From Corynebacterium casei LMG S-19264 (lineage in GTDB: Bacteria > Actinomycetota > Actinomycetes > Mycobacteriales > Mycobacteriaceae), in NCBI RefSeq assembly GCF_000550785.1, contig NZ_CP004350.1, positions 2,336,009 to 2,400,008 on the forward strand: a stretch of 64,000 nucleotides of DNA, read 5' to 3'. The notes below the pieces were generated by a model. That model was not told where the DNA came from, searched no databases, and saw nothing but the letters and a program-made list of their open reading frames with translations. A program made the translations under genes and the position numbers. Numbering within the stretch: the first letter of the stretch is position 1; the number at the start of each line of letters is the position of its first letter. Below are positions 1-10,500 of the stretch, one piece after another.

Positions 1-1608
<1,608 letters not shown>

Positions 1609-1712
1609 TTGTAATTATTCCTTTACTTCCACGACATTGTTGACTAGCTCCCCGCTATTGTACGCAAGGATTTATTAAGTACTGCCTTAGCTCCCCAAAT
1701 AAAACAGTAAAA

Positions 1713-1744
1713 CCCAGCCGCGTTACCGAAGTAACACGACTGGG
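1713..1744 (-). terminator. Rho-independent terminator of hpf
   Basis: On the minus strand a 14-base-pair stem (CCCAGTCGTGTTAC with GTAACGCGGCTGGG, one G-T pair) closes on a TTCG tetraloop and is followed by TTTTACTGTTTTATTT. It sits 16 bases after the hpf stop codon. Confidence 0.85.
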
Positions 1745-1759
1745 CGTAAAGCTTAAGGC

Positions 1760-2419
1760 TTAAGCTTCTGGGTCCTCAGTCAAAGAAATCAGGCCGTAGT
1801 CAAAAGCGTGGCGGCGGTACACCACGGATGGGCGCTGGGTTTCTTCATTGATGAAGAGGTAGAAGTCGTGGCCGACAAGCTCCATCTCGCTCAAAGCATC
1901 ATCCACGCTCATTGGCGTTGCTGGGTGCTCCTTGGAACGAACTACCTGGCCTGGACGCTGATCCTCAATGGTCTCTGCGTATGGGTCAACGTAGCGCTCC
2001 TCGCGCTGATCTTCGCGTGCTGCCTCAGCATCCGCAACGATCTCTGCAGCCAATTCGCCAGTGCCCTTACGAGCACGGTGACCGGACTTGGTTGCTTCAC
2101 GGCGAACCTTGACCTTGCGCAAAGAACGTTCCATCTTTGCCATGGCTGTTTCAAGTGCTGCGTAGAAAGAGTCTTCCTTCGCCTCAGCGCGAGCGATGTG
2201 TCCCTTGCCCGTTGCAGTGATCTGAATGCGCTCTGACTGAGCATCACGGCGAGGGTTTGGCTCATGCTGCAGCTCGACGTGGAAGAAGGTCAACGTCGGG
2301 TCGAGGCGTTCAATCTTGGAAAGTTTCCCTTTGACCCGGTCGGAGAAGTGCTCTGGCACCTCCACATTTCGTCCGGTAATGGTGACCTGTGCTGCGGTGG
2401 TGGTGGTGGTGTCGGTCAT
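1760..2419 (-). CDS. hpf: Ribosome hibernation promoting factor, long form
   Basis: Long HPF binds the 30S subunit and pairs 70S ribosomes into inactive 100S dimers in stationary phase. The 219-residue product has an N-terminal HPF/YfiA fold (ITGRNVEVPEHFSDRVKGKL onwards, about residues 10-110), an acidic linker, and the C-terminal dimerisation domain (MSVDDALSEMELVGHDFYLF, about residues 155-215), which marks the long type. The ATG at 2419 is chosen because GGGAGG lies 6 bases upstream. A longer in-frame reading would add about 20 residues but has no such site. A run of Thr codons follows the start. It stands between comF and secA, as in other corynebacteria. Confidence 0.94.
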   Translation of the reverse strand: MTDTTTTTAAQVTITGRNVEVPEHFSDRVKGKLSKIERLDPTLTFFHVELQHEPNPRRDAQSERIQITATGKGHIARAEAKEDSFYAALETAMAKMERSLRKVKVRREATKSGHRARKGTGELAAEIVADAEAAREDQREERYVDPYAETIEDQRPGQVVRSKEHPATPMSVDDALSEMELVGHDFYLFINEETQRPSVVYRRHAFDYGLISLTEDPEA

Positions 2420-2559
2420 GACTTGCCTCCCTGTATTCGCGGGGCCAAACATTGGGCCCCTGGGGCCGGATGTACTCACAATCAGTAGGTGTGACTTCGA
2501 TGTTTACATCTACTGTGTGTGACACTATTAATCCTACCAGTGGTCATAACCAATGTGCC

Positions 2560-3165
2560 CTAAACGTCAGCAAAAACTAATGCCCCCGCTACTTCTGCCC
2601 CCGCTCCGCGCAAAACTTCCACCGTCGCGGACAAGGTAGAACCTGTGGTCATGACATCATCAATGAGGATGAGCGGGGCTTTTACCACTGGGGTGAACAG
2701 TTCCACGCTGCGGCGCATATTATCCCGGCGCGCTTCGGCAGAAAGCGTCGACTGGTCCGCAGCACCCCTGAAAATGCGCACGCAGTTTTCAACGTTCATC
2801 CCCGTTGCTTGGCAGACATGTAATACTGGGTCGCCGCCGCGCAAGGATGCTGATTTGGCACGCGTTGGGGCGGGTACCAACACCACATCATCGGGAATGT
2901 CTCCGCGGGCTATGAGATATCTCAAACCCGCATGCACCACCGCGCCTACATAGGGCCGCACCGCCCGGTTGTTGTACTCCTTCATCGCGATGATGATGTT
3001 GCGCCTTAATTCGGAATAGGCGCCTAAGGAAAATACGGGGACACCGATTAGCGAAGTGCGATACACCCGCTGTGGAACCTCCCGCAAGCTCTCCTGGCAT
3101 TCCCGGCACAATACGGCGCCAGGATGCCGGCAGCCAGCGCACGCGCGCGGGAGGAGCAGCTCCAT
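2560..3165 (-). CDS. ComF-family phosphoribosyltransferase-like protein
   Basis: 201 residues. The N-terminus carries a four-cysteine zinc ribbon (C9, C12, C20, C23) typical of ComF/GntX proteins. The C-terminal half has the PRPP-binding loop LILIDDVMTTGSTLSA. ComF proteins of competent bacteria assist uptake of transforming DNA; the role in corynebacteria is unproven. The ATG at 3165 directly abuts the lpqB stop codon, so it is translated as the fourth member of the mtrA-mtrB-lpqB-comF string. Nothing is unusual in length or motifs. Confidence 0.9.
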   Translation of the reverse strand: MELLLPRACAGCRHPGAVLCRECQESLREVPQRVYRTSLIGVPVFSLGAYSELRRNIIIAMKEYNNRAVRPYVGAVVHAGLRYLIARGDIPDDVVLVPAPTRAKSASLRGGDPVLHVCQATGMNVENCVRIFRGAADQSTLSAEARRDNMRRSVELFTPVVKAPLILIDDVMTTGSTLSATVEVLRGAGAEVAGALVFADV

Positions 3166-4857
3166 TTAATTCGCCACAATCGGCGCTGAGCGCAGCCCTT
3201 GCATGCCTGGGACTTCGCGCCAGTAGGTGGATTCTGTCTCCACTGGCAGTTGCAGCATGGCGTGGTAATCGGTGATGTACAACGTCGACGGTGAAGCAGC
3301 GATGGACACCACTGGAATGGTGATATTGCCCGATGGCAAGGTAGAGACCGAAGAGCCATCTTGCTCAACACGCCACACTGGGGTTTCCTGCGTGGAAGTG
3401 CCCACCACCAGCGAGCCGTCCGCCTGCCAGTCCAAGCTAAGCGCGGTGCCACCGAGTTCACTGGCCGGGTTGTAGACGTTGGTGAGGCGGAAATCGCCGG
3501 AGCGCTGACGCTCCACAACGCCGATGTAGACCTCACCGCCAATAATCATCGCGGCCTGGGCACCTGAGTTGGACAGGCGAATAACTGAGATTTCCCCGTC
3601 GATGTCATCCAGTTCAGATTTATCTACGCGCGTGGTGGTGACTTCTCCGGTTTGCGGTGAGCGCACCAAACGCATGATTTCATCGCCTTCGACCACAGCC
3701 CATGCGGCCTGCCCGGCGTTTTCAAATGTCGGACGGGAAATGGTTTCTGCTTGCAGAGCTTCTTCTGGTTGACCTTCGACTTCGCCGAAGATCAGCTGCG
3801 ATTCATCACCTTCGCGGCGCACCGCGGCAACGACGCCATTGGCAGAGATATCAGCGGATTCAATATTGCCGCTATCGCCCAATGAACCTTCGAGCGGTTC
3901 GGCAGCGTTGCCGGAGACCTGCAAAATATTGCCGTCATTGAGCGCGTACAACGGTGCAACGGAGTTTGATGCCACGCGAGGGTTGTATTCCGCGAAGTCA
4001 TCGGTGGTCATGGATTCCAGGTTTTCCACCAACGGCGCACCATCAGCGGTCACGGAATATGGTTCTTGCACCCCTGCGTGTGACAGTGTCCACACCAGTT
4101 CAGCTGCAAAACGCAGGCGGTCATCGGCGGACATGTTCTGCATGCCCGCGAAGTTGTAGACGCCGTCTTCGACGCCCACGAAGGTAGCTTCTTCCGGCAC
4201 CACGGTGGTGGTCGCCGGTGCAATGCGTGCCGATGGACCTTCCAGCAACAACGTAATCAGCTGCGCGTCTAAGGAGGTTTGACTGCCGAAGAGCCAACGC
4301 CTATCAGTAACAAGAACGCTGCCCGTCTGGCGATAGAAATACACCGGCAGCGGCTGGTAATGGTTGCGTAACTCGGTGCGTTCAAACACCACGCCATCAG
4401 GCAGGTCAGTAATGCGCCATTCGCCGTCGACTTGCTCCATGCGGATGGTGGTTTCGTAGCCAGAGTTTTCTGGAACATAGCTTCCGCCCGATGCGATGGA
4501 ACCAATGACGCTGCCGCGAACGGTAAACGTGCGCTGGTTAGAGCCTTGAGTATTTTGTGAAGTCAGCTCAATGAGATCCACGATGCGCATGGATTCTTCC
4601 GGGTTCCAGTTCTCTGCCGCTTCCGGAGACAGGAATGAACGCGCAGCGCTGTAGTCCGAGGACGGAATAGCCGCCGCCGAATAGAACTCACGGACCAACA
4701 GGTCAGCTTCTTGCCCAGGGGTTGGGCCCACCGCAGGGTCTACTTCGGGCTGAGGTGAGAAAGAACGCAGAACTTGCGGGTCGGAGGCACTCGGCAGCGT
4801 GGAACAAGCTGACAAAGATAATGCTGTTATAGCGAGGGCGGCGATAAAGCGCTTCAT
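3166..4857 (-). CDS. lpqB: MtrAB-associated lipoprotein LpqB
   Basis: 563 residues. A signal peptide ends in the lipobox LSAC with lipidated Cys18, so the protein is anchored on the outer face of the membrane. The middle part (about 50-290) fits the GerMN/sporulation-like domain of LpqB and the C-terminal half fits its beta-propeller. LpqB interacts with the extracytoplasmic domain of MtrB in mycobacteria and tunes MtrA phosphorylation. The start overlaps the mtrB stop by four bases (ATGA), showing translational coupling. The three-gene order mtrA-mtrB-lpqB is diagnostic of Actinobacteria. Confidence 0.96.
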   Translation of the reverse strand: MKRFIAALAITALSLSACSTLPSASDPQVLRSFSPQPEVDPAVGPTPGQEADLLVREFYSAAAIPSSDYSAARSFLSPEAAENWNPEESMRIVDLIELTSQNTQGSNQRTFTVRGSVIGSIASGGSYVPENSGYETTIRMEQVDGEWRITDLPDGVVFERTELRNHYQPLPVYFYRQTGSVLVTDRRWLFGSQTSLDAQLITLLLEGPSARIAPATTTVVPEEATFVGVEDGVYNFAGMQNMSADDRLRFAAELVWTLSHAGVQEPYSVTADGAPLVENLESMTTDDFAEYNPRVASNSVAPLYALNDGNILQVSGNAAEPLEGSLGDSGNIESADISANGVVAAVRREGDESQLIFGEVEGQPEEALQAETISRPTFENAGQAAWAVVEGDEIMRLVRSPQTGEVTTTRVDKSELDDIDGEISVIRLSNSGAQAAMIIGGEVYIGVVERQRSGDFRLTNVYNPASELGGTALSLDWQADGSLVVGTSTQETPVWRVEQDGSSVSTLPSGNITIPVVSIAASPSTLYITDYHAMLQLPVETESTYWREVPGMQGLRSAPIVAN

Positions 4858-6443
4858 GAATTTGCCTCCTCATCCTCTTCCTCAACCACAACTGGCGCAT
4901 TTGGCACCATGAGCGGCAAAGGCTCGTCTCCGAAAGGAGCACCAGGGGTGCGCGGAATAATCAGACGGAAGCGCGAGCCCACGCCCGGGATGCCAGTGGC
5001 ATCGAGGGTACCGCCGTGCAGCACCGCGTCCTCACGCGCAATGGCCAGGCCCAAGCCCGTGCCGCCGGAGTGGCGTTTACGGGAGGCATCCGCACGCCAG
5101 AAACGGTTGAAGACGAGTTCCTCTTGGCCTTCCTTCAGCCCCACGCCTTCATCGGTAACCGCAACTGCAATGGCAGTCTCAGTATGCCCAACATCGATGG
5201 TGACGGGGTTGCCTTCAGAGTGGTCAATGGCATTGGCCAGCAGGTTGCGCAAGACGCGTTCAATACGCCGTGAGTCAGCCTGCACGTTCACGGGAGTCTC
5301 AGGCGCGTTCGAAATGACCTCGACGCCGAGTTCCTTGGCCAGGTGCTCTGTTTGCTGCATAGCTGATTCAATGCAGGAGCGGATATCGATGTTGGCTGAT
5401 TGCAGGTCTGCAACGCCAGCGTCGTGGCGAGAAATTTCCAAAAGGTCCGCGAGCAGTTCCTCGAAGCGATCAAGCTCGCGCGTCATCAACTGGCTGGCAC
5501 GGCGGGTGTGCGGTTCCAGGTTTTCAGCATCATCAGCGATAAGGTCTGCGGCCATGCGCACCGTGGTCAACGGGGTACGCAGCTCATGGGAGACGTCAGA
5601 GGTGAACTGCCGTTGCAGGTCACCATATTCTTCCAACTGGGTAATCTGCTTGGATAGCTTGTCCGCCATGTCATTGAAAGACGCTGCCAGGCGTCCCATT
5701 TCATCCTCGCCATCAACCACCATGCGCTCACGCAGGTGACCGGCGGCTAGACGCTGAGCGATGCGCGAGGCCGAACGAATCGGGGTAATAACCTGCTGAA
5801 TAGCCAGCCAGGCAATACCTACGAGCAATACAACGACCACGACGCCAGCGGCCGAAAGTAGGCCGCGCATCAGAGCCATGGTGGATTCTTCATCTTCCAT
5901 CGACATCACTAGATACAACTGGAGGTCAGGAATATCCGCCATCGTAGGCGTGCCCACGACCAGCGCGCGGTAAGAAGAACCTCCCGGCTGGTCAATCGTG
6001 GTGAACTGGTACATCACCTGGTCATTTGCGACCGAGGCACGCAATGGTTCCGGAATGCGATAGCCCTCTGGCGAAGTGGTGATTTCACCGGCAGTGTTTT
6101 CAACCACGATGACCGGTTCATACACCGCGTGGGATTCGCCGCCCTCAGCCGACATTTGCGTCAATGAAGCGCGGGCCGAGTTGATTCTGACTTGGACTGA
6201 GTTCGCTGAGCCAGTGGCATTAATCTGCTGCTCTACTGCAATACGCGCGCGTTCAATTTCTTGATCAGCGATGTCGATTTTCTGATCAACAAGACGCTGC
6301 GTAAGCACCGACACCAGTGCGTAGGCCAAGATGATCATGACCACGGTGGAGGCAATCAAGATCATGCCGATGACGCGTACCTGCAACGAGGTACGCCACA
6401 GCTCACTGAGCACGTCACGTAAATGACGCAACCGGGACTTAAT
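4854..6443 (-). CDS. mtrB: Two-component sensor histidine kinase MtrB
   Basis: Membrane sensor partner of MtrA, controlling cell-wall hydrolase and osmoprotection genes. Counting from the TTG codon at 6431: a transmembrane segment at about 21-43, an extracytoplasmic sensor to about 190, a second segment at about 192-212, HAMP, the phosphoacceptor motif SDVSHELRTPL with His282, then N box NLLANAIDHS, G1 DEGVGL and G2 GGTGLGLAIA. The start is unclear. TTG at 6431 has no ribosome site, whereas GGAGG (minus-strand bases at 6453-6457) is spaced 9 bases from an in-frame ATT at 6443 that would give MKSRLRHLRD. I give the longer form. The gene overlaps lpqB by four bases. Confidence 0.93.
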   Translation of the reverse strand: MKSRLRHLRDVLSELWRTSLQVRVIGMILIASTVVMIILAYALVSVLTQRLVDQKIDIADQEIERARIAVEQQINATGSANSVQVRINSARASLTQMSAEGGESHAVYEPVIVVENTAGEITTSPEGYRIPEPLRASVANDQVMYQFTTIDQPGGSSYRALVVGTPTMADIPDLQLYLVMSMEDEESTMALMRGLLSAAGVVVVVLLVGIAWLAIQQVITPIRSASRIAQRLAAGHLRERMVVDGEDEMGRLAASFNDMADKLSKQITQLEEYGDLQRQFTSDVSHELRTPLTTVRMAADLIADDAENLEPHTRRASQLMTRELDRFEELLADLLEISRHDAGVADLQSANIDIRSCIESAMQQTEHLAKELGVEVISNAPETPVNVQADSRRIERVLRNLLANAIDHSEGNPVTIDVGHTETAIAVAVTDEGVGLKEGQEELVFNRFWRADASRKRHSGGTGLGLAIAREDAVLHGGTLDATGIPGVGSRFRLIIPRTPGAPFGDEPLPLMVPNAPVVVEEEDEEANS

Positions 6444-6484
6444 AACTAACTGCCTCCATCAACCAGAAGGAACGAACCTATTTA

Positions 6485-7183
6485 CTAGTCGTTCTTGCCG
6501 GTCTTGTAGCCAACACCACGCACCGTCAACACAATCTGCGGGTCTTCCGGATCATGTTCAATCTTTGCGCGCAGGCGCTGCACGTGAACATTGACCAGAC
6601 GGGTATCGGATGCGTGGCGGTAGCCCCACACCTTCTCCAGCAGCTCCTCACGGGTGTGCACCTGACCAGGCTTGCGAGCCATTTCCACCAGAAGTTCAAA
6701 CTCCAGCGGGGTTAAAGACAGCTCTTCGCCCGGGCCACCGTCCGGGGAACGGCGGGTCACGGTGTGCTCAGAGACATCAACATGCAGATCGCCGACTTCG
6801 ATGATCTCCGTCGACGTGGTCTCTGTACGGCGCAGGCGCGCGCGGATACGAGCCACCAATTCCTTCGGCTTGAAGGGCTTGGTGATGTAATCATCCGCAC
6901 CGGACTCCAGGCCCAGGACGACATCAACAGTGTCGGTCTTTGCGGTGAGCATGACAATCGGCACATTGGAATCGCGGCGAATGGCGCGGCAAATATCCAC
7001 ACCGTTCATTCCAGGCAGCATCAAGTCAAGCAAGATGAGCTCAGGATTGTGCTGCTCAAAAGCGGCGACTGCATCATTGCCGTCGGTGATGGGAATAGGC
7101 TGCAATCCTTCGGATTCCAGAACAATTGTCAACATCTCCGAAATGGCAGGATCGTCATCCACCACCAGGATCTTTGGCGCCAC
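6485..7183 (-). CDS. mtrA: Response regulator MtrA
   Basis: 232-residue OmpR/PhoB-type regulator. The receiver domain has the acidic pocket VVDDD near residue 9, phosphoacceptor Asp53 in LLDLMLPGMNG and the LTAKTD lysine. The C-terminal winged helix ends with the DNA-contact and wing segments TRLVNVHVQRLRAKIE and VRGVGYKTG. In corynebacteria MtrA represses or activates envelope protease, peptidoglycan hydrolase and compatible-solute transport genes. It starts with GTG at 7183. Its ribosome site GGGGAG overlaps the end of tmk, and only two bases separate the tmk stop from this start, so the genes are co-transcribed. Confidence 0.97.
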   Translation of the reverse strand: MAPKILVVDDDPAISEMLTIVLESEGLQPIPITDGNDAVAAFEQHNPELILLDLMLPGMNGVDICRAIRRDSNVPIVMLTAKTDTVDVVLGLESGADDYITKPFKPKELVARIRARLRRTETTSTEIIEVGDLHVDVSEHTVTRRSPDGGPGEELSLTPLEFELLVEMARKPGQVHTREELLEKVWGYRHASDTRLVNVHVQRLRAKIEHDPEDPQIVLTVRGVGYKTGKND

Positions 7184-7185
7184 GT

Positions 7186-7800
7186 TTACTCCCCTACAAG
7201 TTTTCGAACATTGTCGATGATAATACCCTTATCAGCAGTGGCAATCCACTGGCCTGCCCAATTGGACTCGGCGAGTCGGCCATAAGCCGCAGCGGTTGCC
7301 GCCTGAAGGTTTCCGTCTTTTTCGTACTCGTCTTTTTCACGGCTGGCATCTTGTGCCGAGCGCGAAGAAGCACGATCTGCGGCCACTTCCACATCGGTGG
7401 CCAAGTAAATCTGCAACTGCGGCTTGGGCAGGCCCAGACGCCCGAATTCCAGGTCAAAGACCCAGTCCATCACCGAGTCATCAGCAAGCCGTGCTGCGGA
7501 ATACGCTGCATTCGATGCCACATAGCGATCCAAAATCAACAACTCTGGGCTATCCGCTGCTGCTAGTAACTGCTCTTTTGCACCATGCCGGTCAAGCGCG
7601 AACAACGTTGCCATGGCATACGCCGAAGAAGTCAGATCACCCATGCGGCCATACAACGCCTCCTGGGCGAGCTGGGCATGAATAGATTCCTCGTAGCGCG
7701 GGAAGGCCAAAACCCCGACTGGGATATCTAGCTCCCCACGCAGGTGTTGCACCAGCGTGTTTTTTCCGGCGCCGTCAATCCCTTCAATCGCAATAATCAT
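7186..7800 (-). CDS. tmk: Thymidylate kinase
   Basis: 204 residues; phosphorylates dTMP to dTDP for DNA synthesis. The P-loop reads GIDGAGKNT (residues 7-15). The substrate motif DRYVASNAAYSAAR contains the DRY triad. A Lys/Arg-containing lid segment follows near residue 145. The start ATG overlaps the preceding stop as TAATG, so translation is coupled to the DUF4259 gene upstream. The tmk-mtrA-mtrB-lpqB order is conserved in mycolic-acid actinobacteria. Confidence 0.95.
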   Translation of the reverse strand: MIIAIEGIDGAGKNTLVQHLRGELDIPVGVLAFPRYEESIHAQLAQEALYGRMGDLTSSAYAMATLFALDRHGAKEQLLAAADSPELLILDRYVASNAAYSAARLADDSVMDWVFDLEFGRLGLPKPQLQIYLATDVEVAADRASSRSAQDASREKDEYEKDGNLQAATAAAYGRLAESNWAGQWIATADKGIIIDNVRKLVGE

Positions 7801-8153
7801 TAAGCGAGAGCTTCAAGGAAAGGCTCGAGGTCGTATTCTTCTTCCACGTCTTCCAGCAAAGAGGTGGCCTTCTCATTGAGAGTCTCCGAAGAGTATCCCA
7901 CCAAATCACGGATGTACGGGTAATTGGAGACAACCTCGCCGGCAGAAAATGGTGCACCGGCCCAAATTGCGGCGATGGTCGCTGCGGCCAGAGCGTTCTG
8001 CTCTTCGTCTTCGGTTGCCCCACTGTCATCGGTGGCCAACACGATTGCGTCGCGGATCGCTTCAATGATGTCGTCTTCTTCCAAAGAGATCAGATCATCC
8101 AGAAACTCAACATTGACGTCACTGGTGAAAATATGCTCATCCCAAGTGCTCAT
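7800..8153 (-). CDS. DUF4259 family protein
   Basis: 117-residue acidic cytosolic protein beginning MSTWDEHIFTSD, a start typical of DUF4259 (conserved G/S-T-W-D-x-x-x-F). No enzyme motif is visible and the function of the family is unknown. AAAAGGAG lies 8 bases before the ATG. It is the first gene of the leftward run tmk-mtrA-mtrB-lpqB-comF, so the operon promoter should lie in 8154-8300. Confidence 0.82.
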   Translation of the reverse strand: MSTWDEHIFTSDVNVEFLDDLISLEEDDIIEAIRDAIVLATDDSGATEDEEQNALAAATIAAIWAGAPFSAGEVVSNYPYIRDLVGYSSETLNEKATSLLEDVEEEYDLEPFLEALA

Positions 8154-8482
8154 GGGCTTTGCTCCTTTTAATTTTCGTTATCCTTCACAACGCATTTGCT
8201 TGCCATGACAGTACTGCACAATCGACACTAGCCAACTTGATACATGAAGCCTAGTAAAACCCGCCGGGCATGGCGGCACTGAATAACAACCAAGTATCAA
8301 GACTCACTTAACCACCTGGGTAAGGTTGAACACAACAGCCCCTTTTGGCAAGTGTTCGCAGAGCGAAACAGCAGAACAGCCCTAATTTTTCCACGCGGGA
8401 AAAAGTTGAGGTGGACCTATTTCCATTCTCAGCAGAGCGTGGTAATCTCGTTACTAATTCGTTACCAACCGAAAGGGCGCCT

Positions 8483-9268
8483 GTGAATTCAGATGTTCGT
8501 CGCGTCACCATATTTTTCACGGTAGGACTGCTTGTGGCAGCTGCCGTGGGTTTTGGTGTGTGGCGAATGGGCACCCCGACCTCGGTTAACGCCGATCCGA
8601 CGATGGCAACGCAGTCCACGACGGAAACCACTCAGCGTGACGCGCAGGACCGTGATGAGTCGGAAGAGTCTGATTCAGAGAACCGCCGGGCGAATTCTTC
8701 ATCGAATAATTCTTCACGCAGCCAGGACAACACTCCTGATTTCTCAGACGATCCTTTCTTGGCACCTAATTCCGTGGTTAATCCTCACCGTGAGACCACC
8801 AGCCCAACGAATGTGTACCGTCCCGAGCCAATCTTTGGCCAGCAGCCTGATAACTATGCGCAGGCACCTGACCAAGGCACGGTAGCAACGGATACCGAGA
8901 CTCCAACGCAGATCTCTGCTATCCAGGGTCAAGGCCAAAGCCAGTCCCCACAGCCCGGTACCTCTAATTCGCAGACTCCGAATAATGAGACTTCGGACAA
9001 TTCGCCAACGCGTACACGTCCGAATTACTCGGATCGTGATGACGATGATCCAACAACGGGTATCCCAAGTCCGTCCCAGCCTTCTGAGGAACCATCGGAA
9101 CCTTCAGAGCCTGGCGAGCCGTCTGAGCCTGCTGAACCGTCAGAGCCTTCAAAGCCGTCAGAGCCTTCAAAGCCGGCGGAACCTTCTGAGCCAAGTGAGC
9201 CAGAAGACAGCGAGGAGCCTACGCCTACTGATGAGGCGCAAGCTCCAAATAGTTCAGACCAGAACTAA
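8483..9268 (+). CDS. Membrane-anchored Ser/Pro/Glu-rich repeat protein
   Basis: No enzyme family recognised. The GTG at 8483, with GAAAGGG five bases before it, gives 261 residues. One hydrophobic segment (about 7-26, VTIFFTVGLLVAAAVGFGVW) follows a short positive N-terminus. It could be a membrane anchor or an uncleaved signal. The rest is a low-complexity Ser/Thr/Asn/Pro/Gln chain that ends in a 41-residue tract of P-S-E, P-A-E, P-S-K and P-G-E steps. Such a rigid acidic stalk suits a wall-spanning spacer. Its stop overlaps the manA stop by three bases on the opposite strand (convergent). C. glutamicum carries a secreted protein at this position in memory, so the locus rather than the sequence may be conserved. 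Confidence 0.8.
   Translation: MNSDVRRVTIFFTVGLLVAAAVGFGVWRMGTPTSVNADPTMATQSTTETTQRDAQDRDESEESDSENRRANSSSNNSSRSQDNTPDFSDDPFLAPNSVVNPHRETTSPTNVYRPEPIFGQQPDNYAQAPDQGTVATDTETPTQISAIQGQGQSQSPQPGTSNSQTPNNETSDNSPTRTRPNYSDRDDDDPTTGIPSPSQPSEEPSEPSEPGEPSEPAEPSEPSKPSEPSKPAEPSEPSEPEDSEEPTPTDEAQAPNSSDQN
9080..9202 (+). repeat. PSEP codon repeat inside the anchored protein gene
   Basis: 41 consecutive codons encode triplet steps of Pro-Ser-Glu with Pro-Ala-Glu, Pro-Ser-Lys and Pro-Gly-Glu variants. Synonymous codons vary between units (tct/tca/tcg/agt, cct/cca/ccg), so the peptide rather than the DNA repeat appears to be under selection. Confidence 0.85.
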
Positions 9269-10500
9269 ACCCGGGCGATAAAAGCTTGGGCGTTATCTGG
9301 GGTGGTCATGATGATCTTGCCATCGGAGGCTGGAACCCATGCTGCCTGAGAAGGCGTCAGCTCCAGGACGGAACCGTCTTCGGCGGTCAACACTAAGGTG
9401 CCGGAGGTACACAAGATAACGCCGGGGCCTTCGCTTTCCGATTCCACTTCATCGCCAGCACCCAACTCGCAGCGGGTCAGCGCGTACTCATCGACTGGGA
9501 CGGGATAGTTCATTGCCTGCGCGCCGTGGACGGGTGCAGAATCTGAACGGTCAATTTGCTTGACGCGTGGGTCAGCAACGGTGTTGAAGGACAAGACTTT
9601 GACTAGCTCGGGAACATCCACATGCTTTGGTGTGAGACCACCGCGCAAGACGTTGTCAGAATTCGCCATGATTTCCACGCCCAGCCCGCGCACGTAGGCG
9701 TGCAGCTGACCGGCATCGAGGTAGATGGCCTCACCGGGGCTCAACTGGACATGGTTGAGCAGAATCGCACCCAGTACGCCCACATCACCTGGGTAGAGCT
9801 CGTTCAGCTCAATGATGGTCTTGAGCACTGGACGCATCCAAGAGTCTTGGTTCACGGTGGCCAGTAGCTGCTTCGCGCTTTCAAGCAAGGCGGCGATGAG
9901 CTCACGGCGCTTGACTGCTGGGATGGTAATCCAGGTGGTAAACAGTGCACGCAGGCTATCTGCTTCATCCGCGCTGGTAAGACGGCCATCAGCGATATGC
10001 ATGTTGGCGTAGCGGCTGAGTTCTTCACAATTGAGAGCATTGAACAGCTCACGCGTGTGAACCAATGGCCGGAAACCTGCCATGGCGTAGAAGTCAGTCA
10101 GTGCCACAATCAACTCGGGCTTGTGGTTGTCGTCCTTGTAGCTGCGGTTGGATGCGTCCATCGCAACACCCTTGGCATTCTCACGCGCGAAGCCTTCTTC
10201 GGCCTGTTCCTTCGAAGGGTGCGCCTGCAAAGACAAAGGCTCATCGGCGGAGAGAATCTTGAGCAAGAACGGCAACTTATTGTCATAGGTCGAAGCCACG
10301 TGCTCCCCCAACGCAGCCTGCGGGTCGGCGGCAATAATAGCTTCTAATGGCTTGCCATCAACGGTGGCTGGTCCCCCAGGGTGCGCTCCATACCACAGCT
10401 CTGCGATGGGATGGTTGGATGCGGCCTGTCCTTGCAAGTGCGGAATTAGTGTCTTTGAACCCCATGAATAGGTTCGGGTCGCACTGTTAAGCAGCTGCAT
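9265..10500 (-). CDS. manA: Mannose-6-phosphate isomerase, class I
   Basis: 411 residues; interconverts fructose-6-P and mannose-6-P, feeding GDP-mannose and polyprenyl-phosphate-mannose for lipoglycans and protein mannosylation. The zinc-site motif SLQAHPSKEQA contains Gln92 and His94. Glu129 sits in HKPELI, and the active-site stretch GLGVEIMANSDNVLRGGLTP follows. The ATG at 10500 starts MQLLNSATRTYSWG, the usual beginning. Its last bases overlap the neighbouring TobH-like gene stop (10500-10502). With pmmB and the guanylyltransferase further right, it makes up the GDP-mannose route. Confidence 0.95.
   Translation of the reverse strand: MQLLNSATRTYSWGSKTLIPHLQGQAASNHPIAELWYGAHPGGPATVDGKPLEAIIAADPQAALGEHVASTYDNKLPFLLKILSADEPLSLQAHPSKEQAEEGFARENAKGVAMDASNRSYKDDNHKPELIVALTDFYAMAGFRPLVHTRELFNALNCEELSRYANMHIADGRLTSADEADSLRALFTTWITIPAVKRRELIAALLESAKQLLATVNQDSWMRPVLKTIIELNELYPGDVGVLGAILLNHVQLSPGEAIYLDAGQLHAYVRGLGVEIMANSDNVLRGGLTPKHVDVPELVKVLSFNTVADPRVKQIDRSDSAPVHGAQAMNYPVPVDEYALTRCELGAGDEVESESEGPGVILCTSGTLVLTAEDGSVLELTPSQAAWVPASDGKIIMTTPDNAQAFIARV

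Noticed and set aside
9080..9202. Possible CRISPR-like repeat
   Set aside because: It is a codon-level repeat in frame in a coding gene, with no uniform spacers.
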